DNA of 64,000 bases from Chromohalobacter marismortui (GCF_004364315.1 NZ_SOBR01000001.1:496001-560000), one strand, 5' to 3'; shown: positions 46,833 through 56,586, counted from the stretch's first letter. A program made the numbers and translations. The notes: generated from the letters alone by a model not told the origin.

Positions 46833-48260
46833 ATGGCGATGCTGGGCAAACGGCGCCCGCCGCGTGCCGCCACGCACCGCGTGCGCCGGGAAAGCGGGAC
46901 GCAGTCGGCGCGTGGCGACGCGCCGGCCGATACATTGACCATCGAGCGCCTGGCGCATGACGGTCGGGGCGTGGCGCGCGACCCTGAGGGCAAGACGGTC
47001 TTCGTCGATCAGGCGCTCTCCGGCGAACGGGTACGCGTCGCCGTGCATCGTCAACGCAAGCGCTTCGATGAGGCGCATGTCGTCGAGCGTCTGGAGACCT
47101 CTCCCGAACGCGCGACGCCGCCTTGCGCGTATTACGGGCGCTGTGGCGGTTGCGACCTGCAGCATCTCGAACTCGATGCGCAGCGCGAGCACAAGCGGCG
47201 TACGTTGGAGGAGTTGTTCACGCGCCAGGGCCTGACCTTGCCCGAGGTTCAGGTCCTGGCCGGCGCGGGGGCGGGGTATCGGCGCCGGGCACGCCTGGGC
47301 GTCAAATGCGATGCCGAGGGCATACCGCACCTGGGGTTTCGTGCCCGAGGCAGCGAGCACCTGATCGATATCGACACCTGCGTGGTGCTCGAGCCCATGC
47401 TGTCGCGGCTGATGGCGCCGCTGCGTGCATGCCTGACGGCACTGGAAGCGCCTCGGCGCGTCGGTCATATCGAATTGATCGCCACCGCCGAGGGCGCTTG
47501 CGTGGTAGTGCGCCAGCTCCGTGAGGTGCCCGATGACGAAACTTGCTGGCGGCGCTTCGCCGTCGAGCACGACGTCACTCTGGCCTGGCGAGTGGGACGC
47601 GAGACGCCGACCTTGCGCTGGTTGCACGCGCCACGCGGCGAGGCGTTGCACGTTTCCCTGGCGCTGGAAGACGCCACGCTGTCGCTGGGATGCGCGCCGG
47701 GCGATTTCCTGCAGATCAATGCCGAGGTCAATGCCCAACTCGTACGTACGGCACTGCGTTGGCTGGCGCCCAAGGGACAAGAACGCGTCCTCGATCTGTT
47801 CGCCGGCGTGGGCAACTTCACGCTCGCGCTGGCGCCTCGGGTCGCGGCGATCACCGGCATCGAGGGCAGTCCGGCGATGATCGAGCGCCTTGCCGACAAC
47901 GCGCGTCGCACCGGGCTGCACCATATCGGTGCGCAGCAGGCCGACCTGGCCACCCGCATGCCCGATGTCGCCGAGGTCGACTGGGTCGTGCTCGACCCAC
48001 CGCGAGGCGGCGCGGAGACGCTGTGTCGTGCGCTTGCCGCGCAAGCGGTGGAAAAAGTGCTGTACGTCTCCTGCGACCCCGCCGCGTTAGCGCGGGATAC
48101 GGCACACCTTGTGCAAGGTGGCTACCGCATCGAACGAGCCGCATTGGCCGACATGTTTCCACATACCGCGCATTTGGAATCGATGCTATTGCTGACCCGC
48201 GATACGTCGCGCGGTCGGTCCATGTCCGCAGAAAGGGAAGATCATGGTCAAGGTCCGTGA
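46833..48260 (+). CDS. rlmD: 23S rRNA (uracil-1939-C5)-methyltransferase RlmD
   Basis: A 475-aa S-adenosylmethionine methyltransferase. The TRAM domain spans about residues 25-85 (IERLAHDGRGVARDPEGKTVF). The iron-sulfur cysteines are in PPCAYYGRCGGCDLQ plus a later Cys in DIDTCVV. The catalytic domain has DLFAGVGNFT, LDPPRGGA and the nucleophilic Cys in LYVSCDPAAL. It overlaps relA by 17 nt. The rlmD-relA-mazG order is the same as in E. coli. Confidence 0.94.
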   Translation: MAMLGKRRPPRAATHRVRRESGTQSARGDAPADTLTIERLAHDGRGVARDPEGKTVFVDQALSGERVRVAVHRQRKRFDEAHVVERLETSPERATPPCAYYGRCGGCDLQHLELDAQREHKRRTLEELFTRQGLTLPEVQVLAGAGAGYRRRARLGVKCDAEGIPHLGFRARGSEHLIDIDTCVVLEPMLSRLMAPLRACLTALEAPRRVGHIELIATAEGACVVVRQLREVPDDETCWRRFAVEHDVTLAWRVGRETPTLRWLHAPRGEALHVSLALEDATLSLGCAPGDFLQINAEVNAQLVRTALRWLAPKGQERVLDLFAGVGNFTLALAPRVAAITGIEGSPAMIERLADNARRTGLHHIGAQQADLATRMPDVAEVDWVVLDPPRGGAETLCRALAAQAVEKVLYVSCDPAALARDTAHLVQGGYRIERAALADMFPHTAHLESMLLLTRDTSRGRSMSAEREDHGQGP

Positions 48261-50496
48261 AGACCAACCGCTGACGGAGACCGGCGAGGTCGATATCACC
48301 TTATGGTTGCAGCGCCTCCAGGACGATATCGTGCTGCGCGATGTCGGGGAGATACGCGAGGCCTGCGAGCTGGCTCGAGAGCTGGCTTATAACGCCGATA
48401 AACCCCACCACGCCTGGGCCGAACCGGCCTCGAGTTTCCGTACCGGCCTGGAAATGGCCGACATCCTGGGCGAACTCAAGCTCGATCAGGCGATTCTGGA
48501 AGCGGCGGTGCTGTACCGCGTGGTCCGCGAAGACTTGATCACGCTGGAGGCCATCGAGAAACGCTTCGGCAGCGAGGTGGCCTCGCTGATCGATGGCGTA
48601 TTGCACATGGCGGCGATCAGCCAGCTGCAGGCGCCGCGTCAGGGCCTGTCGCAGCACAACCAGCAGGAAAACCTGCGCAAGATGTTGGTGGCCATGGTCG
48701 ACGATGTGCGCGTCGCCCTGATCAAGATCGCCGAGCGTACCTGCGCCTTGCGCATGGTCCGCGACGCCCCGCGCGAAAAGCGCCTGCGCGTGGCCCGCGA
48801 GGTCTTCGACATCTATGCGCCGCTGGCCCATCGCCTGGGGATCGGACAGCTCAAGTGGGAACTCGAGGATCTGTCGTTTCGCTATCTCCAAGAGAGCGAT
48901 TACAAGGCCATCGCCAAGCAATTGGCCGAGAAACGTCTCGACCGCGACCACTACATCAATGATGTCGTGGAGACCCTCAAGGGGCTGCTCGTCCAGCAAG
49001 GCATTCATCGATACGATGTCGACGGTCGTGCCAAGCATATCTATTCGATCTGGCGCAAGATGCAGCGCAAGCACATCGACTTCTCGCAGGTCTACGACGT
49101 GCGTGCGGTGCGCATTCTGGTGCCGGAAGTCACCGATTGTTACACCGTGCTGGGCATCGTGCATTCGCGCTGGCATCACGTGCCGAATGAGTTCGACGAC
49201 TATATCGCCAACCCCAAGCGCAACGGTTATCAGTCGCTTCACACGGCGGTGATCGGTCCCGAGAACAAGGTACTGGAGATTCAAATCCGTACCTTCGCCA
49301 TGCACGAGGAAGCCGAACTTGGCGTGTGTGCCCACTGGCGCTACAAGGGCCACGATGTCGACGCCAAGAGCCGCAGCTACGAAGAAAAGATCGCCTGGTT
49401 GCGCCAGGTCCTCGAATGGCAGGAAGAAGTCGGCGAACTGGGCGATCTGCGCGAGGGGCTTTCCAGTGACGTGGCCCCGGACCGTATCTACGTCTTCACG
49501 CCGGATGGGCATGTCATCGACATGCCCAAGGTCGCCACGCCCATCGACTTCGCCTACCGCGTGCATACCGAGGTCGGTCATCTGTGCCGGGGGGCCAAGG
49601 TCGACGGTCGCATCGTACCGCTGACGTACCAACTCGAGACCGGCCAGCAGGTCGAGATCCTGACCGCCACTAAGGGCGGGCCGAGTCGCGACTGGCTCAA
49701 TCCCAACCTGGGCTTCGTCAAGACCTCGCGGGCGCGGGCCAAGATCCAATCGTGGTTCAAGTACCAGGCGCGCAGTCAGAACATCGAGGAAGGCCGCGCC
49801 GTGTTCGAGAAGGCCTTTCGGCGCCTGGACATCGAAGGCGTGGATTTCGAGGCCCTGGCGCAAGCCGTCAATTACCAGACGGTCGACGACATGTATGCCG
49901 CCATCGGCGCCGGTGATTTGCGCATCGGGCAGGTATTGCACCAGGCCCAGCAACTCTTCGGCGATACTGACGATCAAGAACAGCTCGATCGCCTGTTGGC
50001 CAAGCCGCGTCGCTCGTCCAAGGCGGCGGTCGACGACATCACCGTGCTCGGTGTCGGTAACCTCAAGACGTCGATGGCCAATTGTTGCCATCCGGTACCC
50101 GGCGAACAGATCGTGGGTTTTATCACCCAGGGGCGCGGCGTCACCATCCACCGTCAGGACTGCCCCAACATTCTGCAGCTACGTGCCGAGGAACCGAGGC
50201 GCATCGTCGATGTCGAGTGGGGTAACGTCAGCGCCCAGTATCCCGTGGATATCGAGATCGAGGCCTGGGACCGCTCGGGGCTCTTGCGCGATGTCACCAA
50301 CATCCTCACCGGGGATCGCATCAACGTGCTGTCGGTCAATACGCTGACCGACAAGCATGACAACCTGGCACGCATGAAGATCACGCTGGAAGTCGACGGC
50401 CTCGAGGCATTGGAGCGCATCTTTTCGCGGATTCAGCAGTTGCCCAACGTCATCGACGTCAAGCGGCTGCGCAGTGGAGGAGGCAAGACGGCATGA
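48244..50496 (+). CDS. relA: (p)ppGpp synthetase RelA
   Basis: A 750-aa ribosome-associated alarmone synthetase for the stringent response. The N-terminal hydrolase-like domain has lost the catalytic His-Asp pair (AAVLYRVVRED), as expected for RelA rather than SpoT. The synthetase domain has HIYSIWRKMQRK, YDVRAVRILV and the EFDD motif near residue 317 with NGYQSLHTAV. TGS (about 417-480), a zinc-finger-like region (NCCHPVPGEQIVG) and a C-terminal ACT domain follow. It overlaps both neighbours (17 nt with rlmD, ATGA with mazG). Confidence 0.95.
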   Translation: MVKVREDQPLTETGEVDITLWLQRLQDDIVLRDVGEIREACELARELAYNADKPHHAWAEPASSFRTGLEMADILGELKLDQAILEAAVLYRVVREDLITLEAIEKRFGSEVASLIDGVLHMAAISQLQAPRQGLSQHNQQENLRKMLVAMVDDVRVALIKIAERTCALRMVRDAPREKRLRVAREVFDIYAPLAHRLGIGQLKWELEDLSFRYLQESDYKAIAKQLAEKRLDRDHYINDVVETLKGLLVQQGIHRYDVDGRAKHIYSIWRKMQRKHIDFSQVYDVRAVRILVPEVTDCYTVLGIVHSRWHHVPNEFDDYIANPKRNGYQSLHTAVIGPENKVLEIQIRTFAMHEEAELGVCAHWRYKGHDVDAKSRSYEEKIAWLRQVLEWQEEVGELGDLREGLSSDVAPDRIYVFTPDGHVIDMPKVATPIDFAYRVHTEVGHLCRGAKVDGRIVPLTYQLETGQQVEILTATKGGPSRDWLNPNLGFVKTSRARAKIQSWFKYQARSQNIEEGRAVFEKAFRRLDIEGVDFEALAQAVNYQTVDDMYAAIGAGDLRIGQVLHQAQQLFGDTDDQEQLDRLLAKPRRSSKAAVDDITVLGVGNLKTSMANCCHPVPGEQIVGFITQGRGVTIHRQDCPNILQLRAEEPRRIVDVEWGNVSAQYPVDIEIEAWDRSGLLRDVTNILTGDRINVLSVNTLTDKHDNLARMKITLEVDGLEALERIFSRIQQLPNVIDVKRLRSGGGKTA

Positions 50497-51335
50497 GCGA
50501 GGCATCCGCGCGTTATAGTCTCGACGATCTCTTGACGTTGATGGCGGTGTTGCGAGATACCGAACAAGGCTGCCCCTGGGATGTAAAGCAGCATTGGGAC
50601 AGCATCGTCCCCCACACCCTGGAAGAAGCCTACGAAGTCGCCGATGCCATCGAACGGCGGGCCTTCGACGAGCTGCCCGGGGAACTGGGCGATCTGCTGT
50701 TTCAGGTCGTCTATTACAGCCAGTTCGCACGCGAGGAAGGGCGCTTCGATTTTCACGATGTCATCGACGTGCTGACCGCCAAGATGGTGGCACGCCATCC
50801 GCATGTCTTCCCCGACGGCACGCTCGAGTCGCGGCGCCCAGTCGGCGTTGGCGCCGATGAGGTGGAGACGGCGGGCGTCAAGACGCGCTGGGAAGCCCTC
50901 AAGGCGCAAGAGCGTGAAACGCGCCAGGCGGTATCGGTACTCGATGACGTACCCCGCACGTTACCGGCGCTGTCACGAGGCGCCAAGCTGTCCAAGCGCG
51001 CCGCACGGGTCGGCTTCGATTGGCCCGATGACCAGGGTGTTTTCGCCAAGGTTCGCGAGGAGCTGGCGGAAGTCGAGGAAGCCGTGGAGCATCGAGATGC
51101 CGACCACGTGCGCGAGGAAATAGGCGACGTGCTGTTCGCCGTCACCAACCTGGCACGGCGCTTCGATATCGACCCCGAGCGCGCGCTGCGCGAAGCCAAT
51201 GGCAAGTTCGAACGCCGCTTTCGCTACGTCGAGGAGGCGCTGTCGGCGCAGGAAGGCGGCCTCGAGCGCGCGAACCTCGATGACATGGAGCGTCACTGGC
51301 AAGCCGTCAAGCAGCGTGAAACGTCTGCGTCCTGA
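50493..51335 (+). CDS. mazG: Nucleoside triphosphate pyrophosphohydrolase MazG
   Basis: A 280-aa all-alpha NTP pyrophosphatase with two MazG domains. The first has LRDTEQGCPWDVKQHW, HTLEEAYEVADAIE and the metal-binding ELGDLLFQVVYY; the second repeats with REELAEVEEAVE and REEIGDVLFAVTN. It removes abnormal dNTPs and in E. coli influences (p)ppGpp levels, fitting its coupling to relA by a 4-nt overlap. The mazEF toxin-antitoxin pair, present in this spot in E. coli, is absent here. Confidence 0.93.
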   Translation: MSEASARYSLDDLLTLMAVLRDTEQGCPWDVKQHWDSIVPHTLEEAYEVADAIERRAFDELPGELGDLLFQVVYYSQFAREEGRFDFHDVIDVLTAKMVARHPHVFPDGTLESRRPVGVGADEVETAGVKTRWEALKAQERETRQAVSVLDDVPRTLPALSRGAKLSKRAARVGFDWPDDQGVFAKVREELAEVEEAVEHRDADHVREEIGDVLFAVTNLARRFDIDPERALREANGKFERRFRYVEEALSAQEGGLERANLDDMERHWQAVKQRETSAS

Positions 51336-51381
51336 CCGGGACGTGTGGTGAGCGCTGCCGTGCACGGGGGATCCGATCAAG

Positions 51382-51422
51382 ATAACGGCTTTACAACATA
51401 ACGACTTTCACAATAACGACTT
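51382..51422 (+). repeat. Three 10-bp direct repeats upstream of ppc
   Basis: ATAACGGCTT (51382-51391), ATAACGACTT (51398-51407) and ATAACGACTT (51413-51422), with start-to-start distances of 16 and 15 bp, ending 27 bp before the ppc ATG. They may be tandem binding sites or part of the promoter. Confidence 0.7.
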
Positions 51423-51449
51423 GCCGTCGTATTCATCACGGAGGGCATC

Positions 51450-54101
51450 ATGAGTCACGACTTGCATGAATCGCTGCGCGAGAATGTGCGCATCCTCGGC
51501 GATAGCTTGGGGCGTACCATCGCCGACGATCTGGGCGATGGCTTCGTCGACAAGATCGAGACCATTCGCAGCCTGGCCAAGCAAGGGCGTCAGGACGACA
51601 GTGAAGGCCGCCGTGAGCTGATCGAATATCTGCGCGCGCTGCCGGAGAAGGACCTGTTGCCGGTAACGCGCGCTTTCAACCAATTTCTCAACTTTTCCAA
51701 TATCGCCGAGCAGCATTATCGCGCGCGCTTTCGTCGCGTCGAGGACTACAAGCCCGGCACCCAGCCTGATCTCGGCGACCTGTTCGAGCGCATTCGACAC
51801 GCCGGTCACAAGCCGCGCAAGCTGGTCGAGACGTTGGCCGCCATGCGTGTGGAGCTGGTCCTCACCGCCCACCCCACCGAGGTCATCCGGCGCACCCTGA
51901 TTCGCAAGTACGACGCCATAGACGAGTGCTTGAGCACCATGGAAGGCGCCACCGAACGCGATGAGATCGCCGATCGCGCTCGTGGACGACTCGAGGAACT
52001 GATCAGCCAGGCCTGGCACACCGACGAGATCCGCCACGAACGGCCGACCCCGGTGGACGAAGCCAAGTGGGGCTTCGCGGTGATCGAGAACTCGCTGTGG
52101 CAGGCGGTGCCCGATTTTCATCGCGAACTCGACGAGCTGTTGCTGGCCGCTGCCGGCGAGCGCTTGCCGCTGGACGCCGCGCCCCTGCGTTTCGCCTCGT
52201 GGATGGGCGGTGATCGTGACGGCAATCCCAATGTCACCGCACGGGTCACCGAGGAAGTCCTGCTGTTGGGGCGCTGGATGGCCGCCGATCTCTACGCCCG
52301 CGACCTGCTGCGTCTCAAGTCCGAGCTGTCGATGTGGAAGGCCAACGGTGCGCTGCGCGCCGAGGTGGGCAGCGATCCGGAGCCTTACCGGGCATTGCTC
52401 AAGCGTTTGCTGGCCCGGGTCGAGGCCACGCGTGACTGGGCCAAGGCGCGTCTCGATGGGCGGCCCTTCGACAGCGAGGTGCCGATCATCGAAACCCGCG
52501 ATCAGCTCTACGCACCGCTGTTGTCTTGCTATCGCTCGTTGTGCGACGTCGGGCTGGATACCATCGCCAACGGCGCCTTGCTGGACACCTTGCGGCGCGT
52601 GGCGGTGTTCGGCGTCTCGCTCACCAAGCTGGATATCCGCCAGGAATCCAGCCGTCATGCCCAGGTGTTCGACGAGCTCAGCGATTGTCTGGGCCTGGGT
52701 CACTACCGCGAATGGGACGAGGATCAACGGCAAGCCTTCCTGCTCGAAGAGTTGGAATCGCCACGCCCGTTGATTCCCCGGCGCTGGGACTGCTCGGCGG
52801 AGACCCGCGAGGTCATCGACACCTTCCGGGTCATCGCCCGCGAACATCGCGAAGCCTTGGGCACCTACGTCATCTCCATGGCGGGGCAGCCGTCCGATGT
52901 ACTGGCGGTGGCGCTGCTGATGAAAGAGGTCGGCGGCGACATGCATCTGCCCATCGCGCCGCTGTTCGAGACCCTCGACGACCTCAATCGGGCCGGTGAC
53001 GTGATCGAACGCTTGTTGTCGCTGCCCGGTTACCGCCGCCTGGCCGGCGATGGCCAGGAAGTCATGATCGGCTATTCCGATTCGGCCAAGGACGCCGGTC
53101 AACTGGCCGCCGCCTGGGCGCAATACCGTGCGCAGGAGCAATTGGTCGGCATCTGCCGCGGGCACGGTGTCGCCTTGACGTTGTTCCACGGGCGCGGCGG
53201 CACGGTGGGGCGTGGCGGCGGTCCGGCCCACGCGGCGATTCTCTCGCAGCCGCCGGGTTCGGTGAACGGCAGCCTGCGGGTCACCGAGCAGGGCGAGATG
53301 ATTCGCTTCAAATTCGGTCAGCCGGACATCGCCCTGCGTTCCATGGAAATCTACGCCTGCGCGGTACTCGAAGCCACGTTGCTGCCGCCGCCCGATCCTG
53401 AGCCGGTGTGGCGCGAGGAGATGGATCACTTGTCCGACATCGCCCATCGCGCCTATGTCGGCGTGGTGCGCGAAGATCCCGACTTCGTGCCGTATTTCCG
53501 CTCGGTGACACCGGAAAGCGCACTGGGCCGTCTGCCGCTGGGCTCGCGCCCGGCCAAGCGACGTCAGGAGGGCGGTGTGGAGTCGCTGCGGGCGATCCCC
53601 TGGATCTTTGCCTGGACCCAGACACGTCTTATGTTGCCGGCCTGGCTAGGCAGTGGCGAAGCCTTCGCCACACGTCTCGCCGACCCCGACGGGCGCGAGC
53701 GCCTGCGCGACATGCGTGCGCGCTGGCCGTTCTTCGGTACGTATCTCGACATGCTCGAGATGTTGCTGGCCAAGGCCGACCCGGACATCGCCGCCTATTA
53801 CGAACGTCGCCTGGTCGACGAGCCGGCGCTGCAAGCCTTGGGCACGTCGCTGCGCGAGCGTTTGTCGCGGCTGGAAAGCGTGCTGCTGGACATTCTCGAT
53901 CAGGACGAGCTGCTCGAGCATACGCCCTTGATTCGCCAAGCCATCGAAGTGCGCAACCCGTATATCGATCCTCTGCATGGCCTGCAGGCGGAACTGCTGC
54001 AGCGTAATCGCGATGCCGATGGCGCGATCAGTCCCGAGCTGTCGCGAGCGTTGATGGTGACGATGGCGGGGATTGCGGCGGGGCTGCGCAACACCGGCTA
54101 G
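51450..54101 (+). CDS. ppc: Phosphoenolpyruvate carboxylase
   Basis: An 883-aa anaplerotic enzyme that carboxylates phosphoenolpyruvate to oxaloacetate. The catalytic His141 is in LTAHPTEVIRR (E. coli His138). GGDRDGNPNVT, GYSDSAKDAGQLAA, the mobile FHGRGGTVGRGGG loop and the invariant C-terminal RNTG are all present. The length equals that of E. coli Ppc. GGAGG precedes the ATG. The 114-bp upstream gap holds three direct repeats that may regulate it. It ends 39 bp from the convergent BenE transporter gene. Confidence 0.97.
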   Translation: MSHDLHESLRENVRILGDSLGRTIADDLGDGFVDKIETIRSLAKQGRQDDSEGRRELIEYLRALPEKDLLPVTRAFNQFLNFSNIAEQHYRARFRRVEDYKPGTQPDLGDLFERIRHAGHKPRKLVETLAAMRVELVLTAHPTEVIRRTLIRKYDAIDECLSTMEGATERDEIADRARGRLEELISQAWHTDEIRHERPTPVDEAKWGFAVIENSLWQAVPDFHRELDELLLAAAGERLPLDAAPLRFASWMGGDRDGNPNVTARVTEEVLLLGRWMAADLYARDLLRLKSELSMWKANGALRAEVGSDPEPYRALLKRLLARVEATRDWAKARLDGRPFDSEVPIIETRDQLYAPLLSCYRSLCDVGLDTIANGALLDTLRRVAVFGVSLTKLDIRQESSRHAQVFDELSDCLGLGHYREWDEDQRQAFLLEELESPRPLIPRRWDCSAETREVIDTFRVIAREHREALGTYVISMAGQPSDVLAVALLMKEVGGDMHLPIAPLFETLDDLNRAGDVIERLLSLPGYRRLAGDGQEVMIGYSDSAKDAGQLAAAWAQYRAQEQLVGICRGHGVALTLFHGRGGTVGRGGGPAHAAILSQPPGSVNGSLRVTEQGEMIRFKFGQPDIALRSMEIYACAVLEATLLPPPDPEPVWREEMDHLSDIAHRAYVGVVREDPDFVPYFRSVTPESALGRLPLGSRPAKRRQEGGVESLRAIPWIFAWTQTRLMLPAWLGSGEAFATRLADPDGRERLRDMRARWPFFGTYLDMLEMLLAKADPDIAAYYERRLVDEPALQALGTSLRERLSRLESVLLDILDQDELLEHTPLIRQAIEVRNPYIDPLHGLQAELLQRNRDADGAISPELSRALMVTMAGIAAGLRNTG

Positions 54102-54140
54102 CCCTCGTCCGCCAAGCGCTTGCCGCGTGGGTGGAGGGTG

Positions 54141-55319
54141 TCACGCTGGTCGCGTGGCACCCAGCATGGCTTGCGTCAGCAAGCCGCCGACGAGCCCCCA
54201 GAAGGCGGCGCCGACGTCCAGCAAGGTGACGCCGGAAGCGGTGATCAGAAAAGTGACCAGTGCCGCGTCGCGTTGGCGGTCGTCGCGCAAGGCATTGTGC
54301 AGGCTACCGCCGATGGTGGTCAGCAGCGCCAGGCCGGCGATGGTCACGATCAACGCCTGCGGCAGGGCATCGAACAAGGTGCCGATGGACCCGCCGAAGA
54401 GTCCCGCCAGCAAGTAGAATGCCCCGGCACAGGCTGCCGCCATGTAGCGCCGCCCGAGATCGGAATGCGCCTCGGGCCCCATGCAGATGGCGGCGGTGAT
54501 CGCCGCCAGGCAGATCGAAAACCCGCCCAACGGCGCCAGCACGAGCGTGACGAGGCCGGTCACGGCGATGAGCGGCGAGATGGGCGGCGCGTAGCCGGCC
54601 GCACGCAAGGTTGCCACGCCGGGCGCATTTTGCGATGCCATGCTGACCACGAACAGCGGAATGCCTACGCCGATGAGCGAGGAAAGCGTGAACTCGGGCA
54701 TGATCGGTGCGGGCATGACAAGGGTCACGGAGGCGCGGGTGGTGTCGATGTCGCCCTGGAAGCCGGCCACGACCAAGCCCGTGACGAGCACGCCGAGAAT
54801 GGCGAAGCGCGGCCAATGACGCCGACCGAGCAGATACGCGGCGCACATGGCGCTGACCAGGATGAAAGCGTCGTCCAGGGCGGCAAAGGCCTCCAGCCCG
54901 AAACGCAGCAGTACGCCGCCGAGCATGGCGGCGGCGATGGCGTGGGGAATGCGTGCCATGAGGCGAGCGAAGACGCCAGTGACGCCGCACAACAGCACCA
55001 GGGCGCCTGCGAACATGAACACCCCGATGGCCTCGGCGAGCGTGTAGTCGCCCAGGCTCGTCGCCAGTAACGCCGCGCCGGGGGTCGACCAGGCCGTCAG
55101 CACCGGCACGCGATAGTAAAGCGACAAGCCCAGCGACGTGACGCCCATGCCCAGTCCCAGCGTGCTCAGCCAGCCGCCGATTTGCGCGGGGTCGGCGCCC
55201 GCCACCGCCGCGGCCTGAAAGACGATCACCGCCGAACTGGCATAGCTCACCAGTACCGCCACGAACCCTGCCACGATAGCCGAGACAGAAAGATCGCGTA
55301 GGAAAAAAGGCTGACGCAT
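54141..55319 (-). CDS. BenE-family membrane transporter (YdcO-like)
   Basis: A 392-aa multi-pass inner-membrane protein of the benzoate:H+ symporter (BenE) family, with about twelve hydrophobic segments. Characteristic pieces are AVLVSYASSAVIVFQAA, YYRVPVLTAWSTPGAALL and NAPGVATLRAAGY. The start at 55319 has a GGAGCC site and gives a normal N-terminus. It is divergent from an XRE-cupin regulator, the same pairing as ydcO-ydcN (sutR) in E. coli. The substrate is not known; benzoate is not supported, as no catabolic genes lie nearby. Confidence 0.85.
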   Translation of the reverse strand: MRQPFFLRDLSVSAIVAGFVAVLVSYASSAVIVFQAAAVAGADPAQIGGWLSTLGLGMGVTSLGLSLYYRVPVLTAWSTPGAALLATSLGDYTLAEAIGVFMFAGALVLLCGVTGVFARLMARIPHAIAAAMLGGVLLRFGLEAFAALDDAFILVSAMCAAYLLGRRHWPRFAILGVLVTGLVVAGFQGDIDTTRASVTLVMPAPIMPEFTLSSLIGVGIPLFVVSMASQNAPGVATLRAAGYAPPISPLIAVTGLVTLVLAPLGGFSICLAAITAAICMGPEAHSDLGRRYMAAACAGAFYLLAGLFGGSIGTLFDALPQALIVTIAGLALLTTIGGSLHNALRDDRQRDAALVTFLITASGVTLLDVGAAFWGLVGGLLTQAMLGATRPA

Positions 55320-55358
55320 GCTGGCTCCCTGCCCAGGCGGGTGGCTGATGTTGGTGCG

Positions 55359-55378
55359 TCGTGCGTTATAACGCACGA
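55359..55378. promoter_or_regulatory. Perfect 20-bp palindromic operator candidate
   Basis: Arms TCGTGCGTTA and TAACGCACGA with no spacer, 40 bp from the transporter start and 75 bp from the regulator start. A dimeric HTH regulator, most simply the adjacent XRE-cupin protein, is the likely binder. Confidence 0.75.
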
Positions 55379-55452
55379 TAGCAGCCTCGCCGATGGCGTA
55401 CAATGACCCCACGGTGTAGTCAATTCAGGGACGGTTTATCGGAGGCAGGGAT

Positions 55453-56010
55453 ATGCAGGAGCCGACACACCACATTGCCGCGACACTCAAGTCGCTGCGC
55501 GGCGCGCAAGGCTGGAGTCTGGATCGGGCCTCGCGTGCCACGGGCGTCAGCAAGGCCATGCTGGGGCAGATCGAGCGTGGCGAGTCGAGTCCCACCGTGG
55601 CGACGTTATGGAAAATCGCCGGAGGGTTTCGCGTCTCGTTTTCGCTGTTCTTCGAACAGGCCTCGGTTGAGGGTGGCTCGCCAGACAACGCCGCCGTCAC
55701 GGTATTGGAAGATGCCGCCGCCGGCATGACGGTGACACCACTCTTCGCCTTCGACCCGGCCCTGCGTTTCGAGATGTTCCTGATCGAACTGGCGTCGGGC
55801 GCCTGCAGCGAGTCGTCACCGCACGAGCCGGGTGTCGTCGAGCATGTCGTCATGCTCGACGGGACTCTGGAATTGGCCCTCGACGGCCACTGGGAAGCCC
55901 TCGGACCGGGCGAGGCACGCCGCTTCGCCGCCGACCGTGAGCATGGCTATCGCAATGTCGGCGAGCGAGCGGCGCGTTTTCACGACGTGATTCATTACCC
56001 GCAGGTCTAG
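55453..56010 (+). CDS. XRE-family regulator with cupin domain (SutR/YdcN-like)
   Basis: A 185-aa transcription factor. The N-terminal HTH (about 9-65) includes LKSLRGAQGWSLDRAS, TGVSKAMLGQIERGESSPTVATLWKIA, here cited by its parts. The C-terminal half is a cupin (about 105-180) with PHEPGVVEHVVMLDGTLEL and GEARRFAAD, a likely ligand-binding barrel. ATCGGAGGCAGGG provides the ribosome site. E. coli YdcN (SutR), also paired with a BenE-type gene, affects sulfur utilisation. The perfect palindrome upstream is its probable operator. Confidence 0.87.
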   Translation: MQEPTHHIAATLKSLRGAQGWSLDRASRATGVSKAMLGQIERGESSPTVATLWKIAGGFRVSFSLFFEQASVEGGSPDNAAVTVLEDAAAGMTVTPLFAFDPALRFEMFLIELASGACSESSPHEPGVVEHVVMLDGTLELALDGHWEALGPGEARRFAADREHGYRNVGERAARFHDVIHYPQV

Positions 56011-56066
56011 GCCATGCACGAAAAGCCGATGAGCCATGGCCAGACCTGGCAACCCGGGGAATGGTC

Positions 56067-56495
56067 TTACACCTGAACGTCGAGTGTCACGTCGATGTTA
56101 CCGCGGGTGGCATTGGAGTACGGGCAGACCTGGTGGGCCTTGTCGACCAGAGCGTCGGCCTGCTCACGATCCATGCCCGGCAAGTTGATGGTAAGCGTCA
56201 CTTCGATGCTCATCCCATTGCCTTCGGGGCCGATCCCGACATCGCCCTGGATGTGTGTGTCTCGAGGCAATGACGCCTTTTCCTTAGAGGCCACCAGCTT
56301 GAGGGCGCCGATGAAGCAAGCGGCGTACCCCGCAGCGAAAAGCTGCTCGGGATTGGTGCCTTCTCCGCCTGCGCCGCCCAATTCCTTGGGAGTGGTGAGT
56401 TTTACATCCAGAGCGTTGTCCGACGAGGTGGCGCGACCGTCACGACCGCCGGTCGCAGTGGCTTGGGCACGATACAGGACGTTATCGAGTGACAT
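56067..56495 (-). CDS. ohr: Organic hydroperoxide resistance protein Ohr
   Basis: A 142-aa OsmC/Ohr-fold thiol peroxidase that reduces organic and fatty-acid hydroperoxides with lipoyl-protein electrons. The peroxidatic Cys60 is in [10 protein letters not shown] and the resolving Cys124 in [13 protein letters not shown], both typical of Ohr rather than OsmC. The opening [13 protein letters not shown] is also characteristic. It is separated from the regulator ohrR by 91 bp with a good promoter. Confidence 0.94.
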   Translation of the reverse strand: MSLDNVLYRAQATATGGRDGRATSSDNALDVKLTTPKELGGAGGEGTNPEQLFAAGYAACFIGALKLVASKEKASLPRDTHIQGDVGIGPEGNGMSIEVTLTINLPGMDREQADALVDKAHQVCPYSNATRGNIDVTLDVQV

Positions 56496-56532
56496 GGGAA
56501 TTCTCCTGACAGGGATGGTTATCGCTTCCTAT

Positions 56533-56560
56533 TAAATAGTGTGCGATTCATTTGCGTGAA
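56533..56560 (-). promoter_or_regulatory. Probable ohr promoter
   Basis: On the minus strand TTCACG (56555-56560), a 16-bp spacer and TATTTA (56533-56538), with a CTATT-A-AATAG inverted repeat over the -10 (56530-56540). OhrR binding at this repeat is plausible but unproven. Confidence 0.5.
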
Positions 56561-56586
56561 AAAAAGGATCGAGGCATGCGGCATTC

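Noticed and set aside
51408-53447. A 679-codon minus-strand open frame opposite ppc
   Set aside because: Antisense to a complete, typical Ppc; no recognisable domain.
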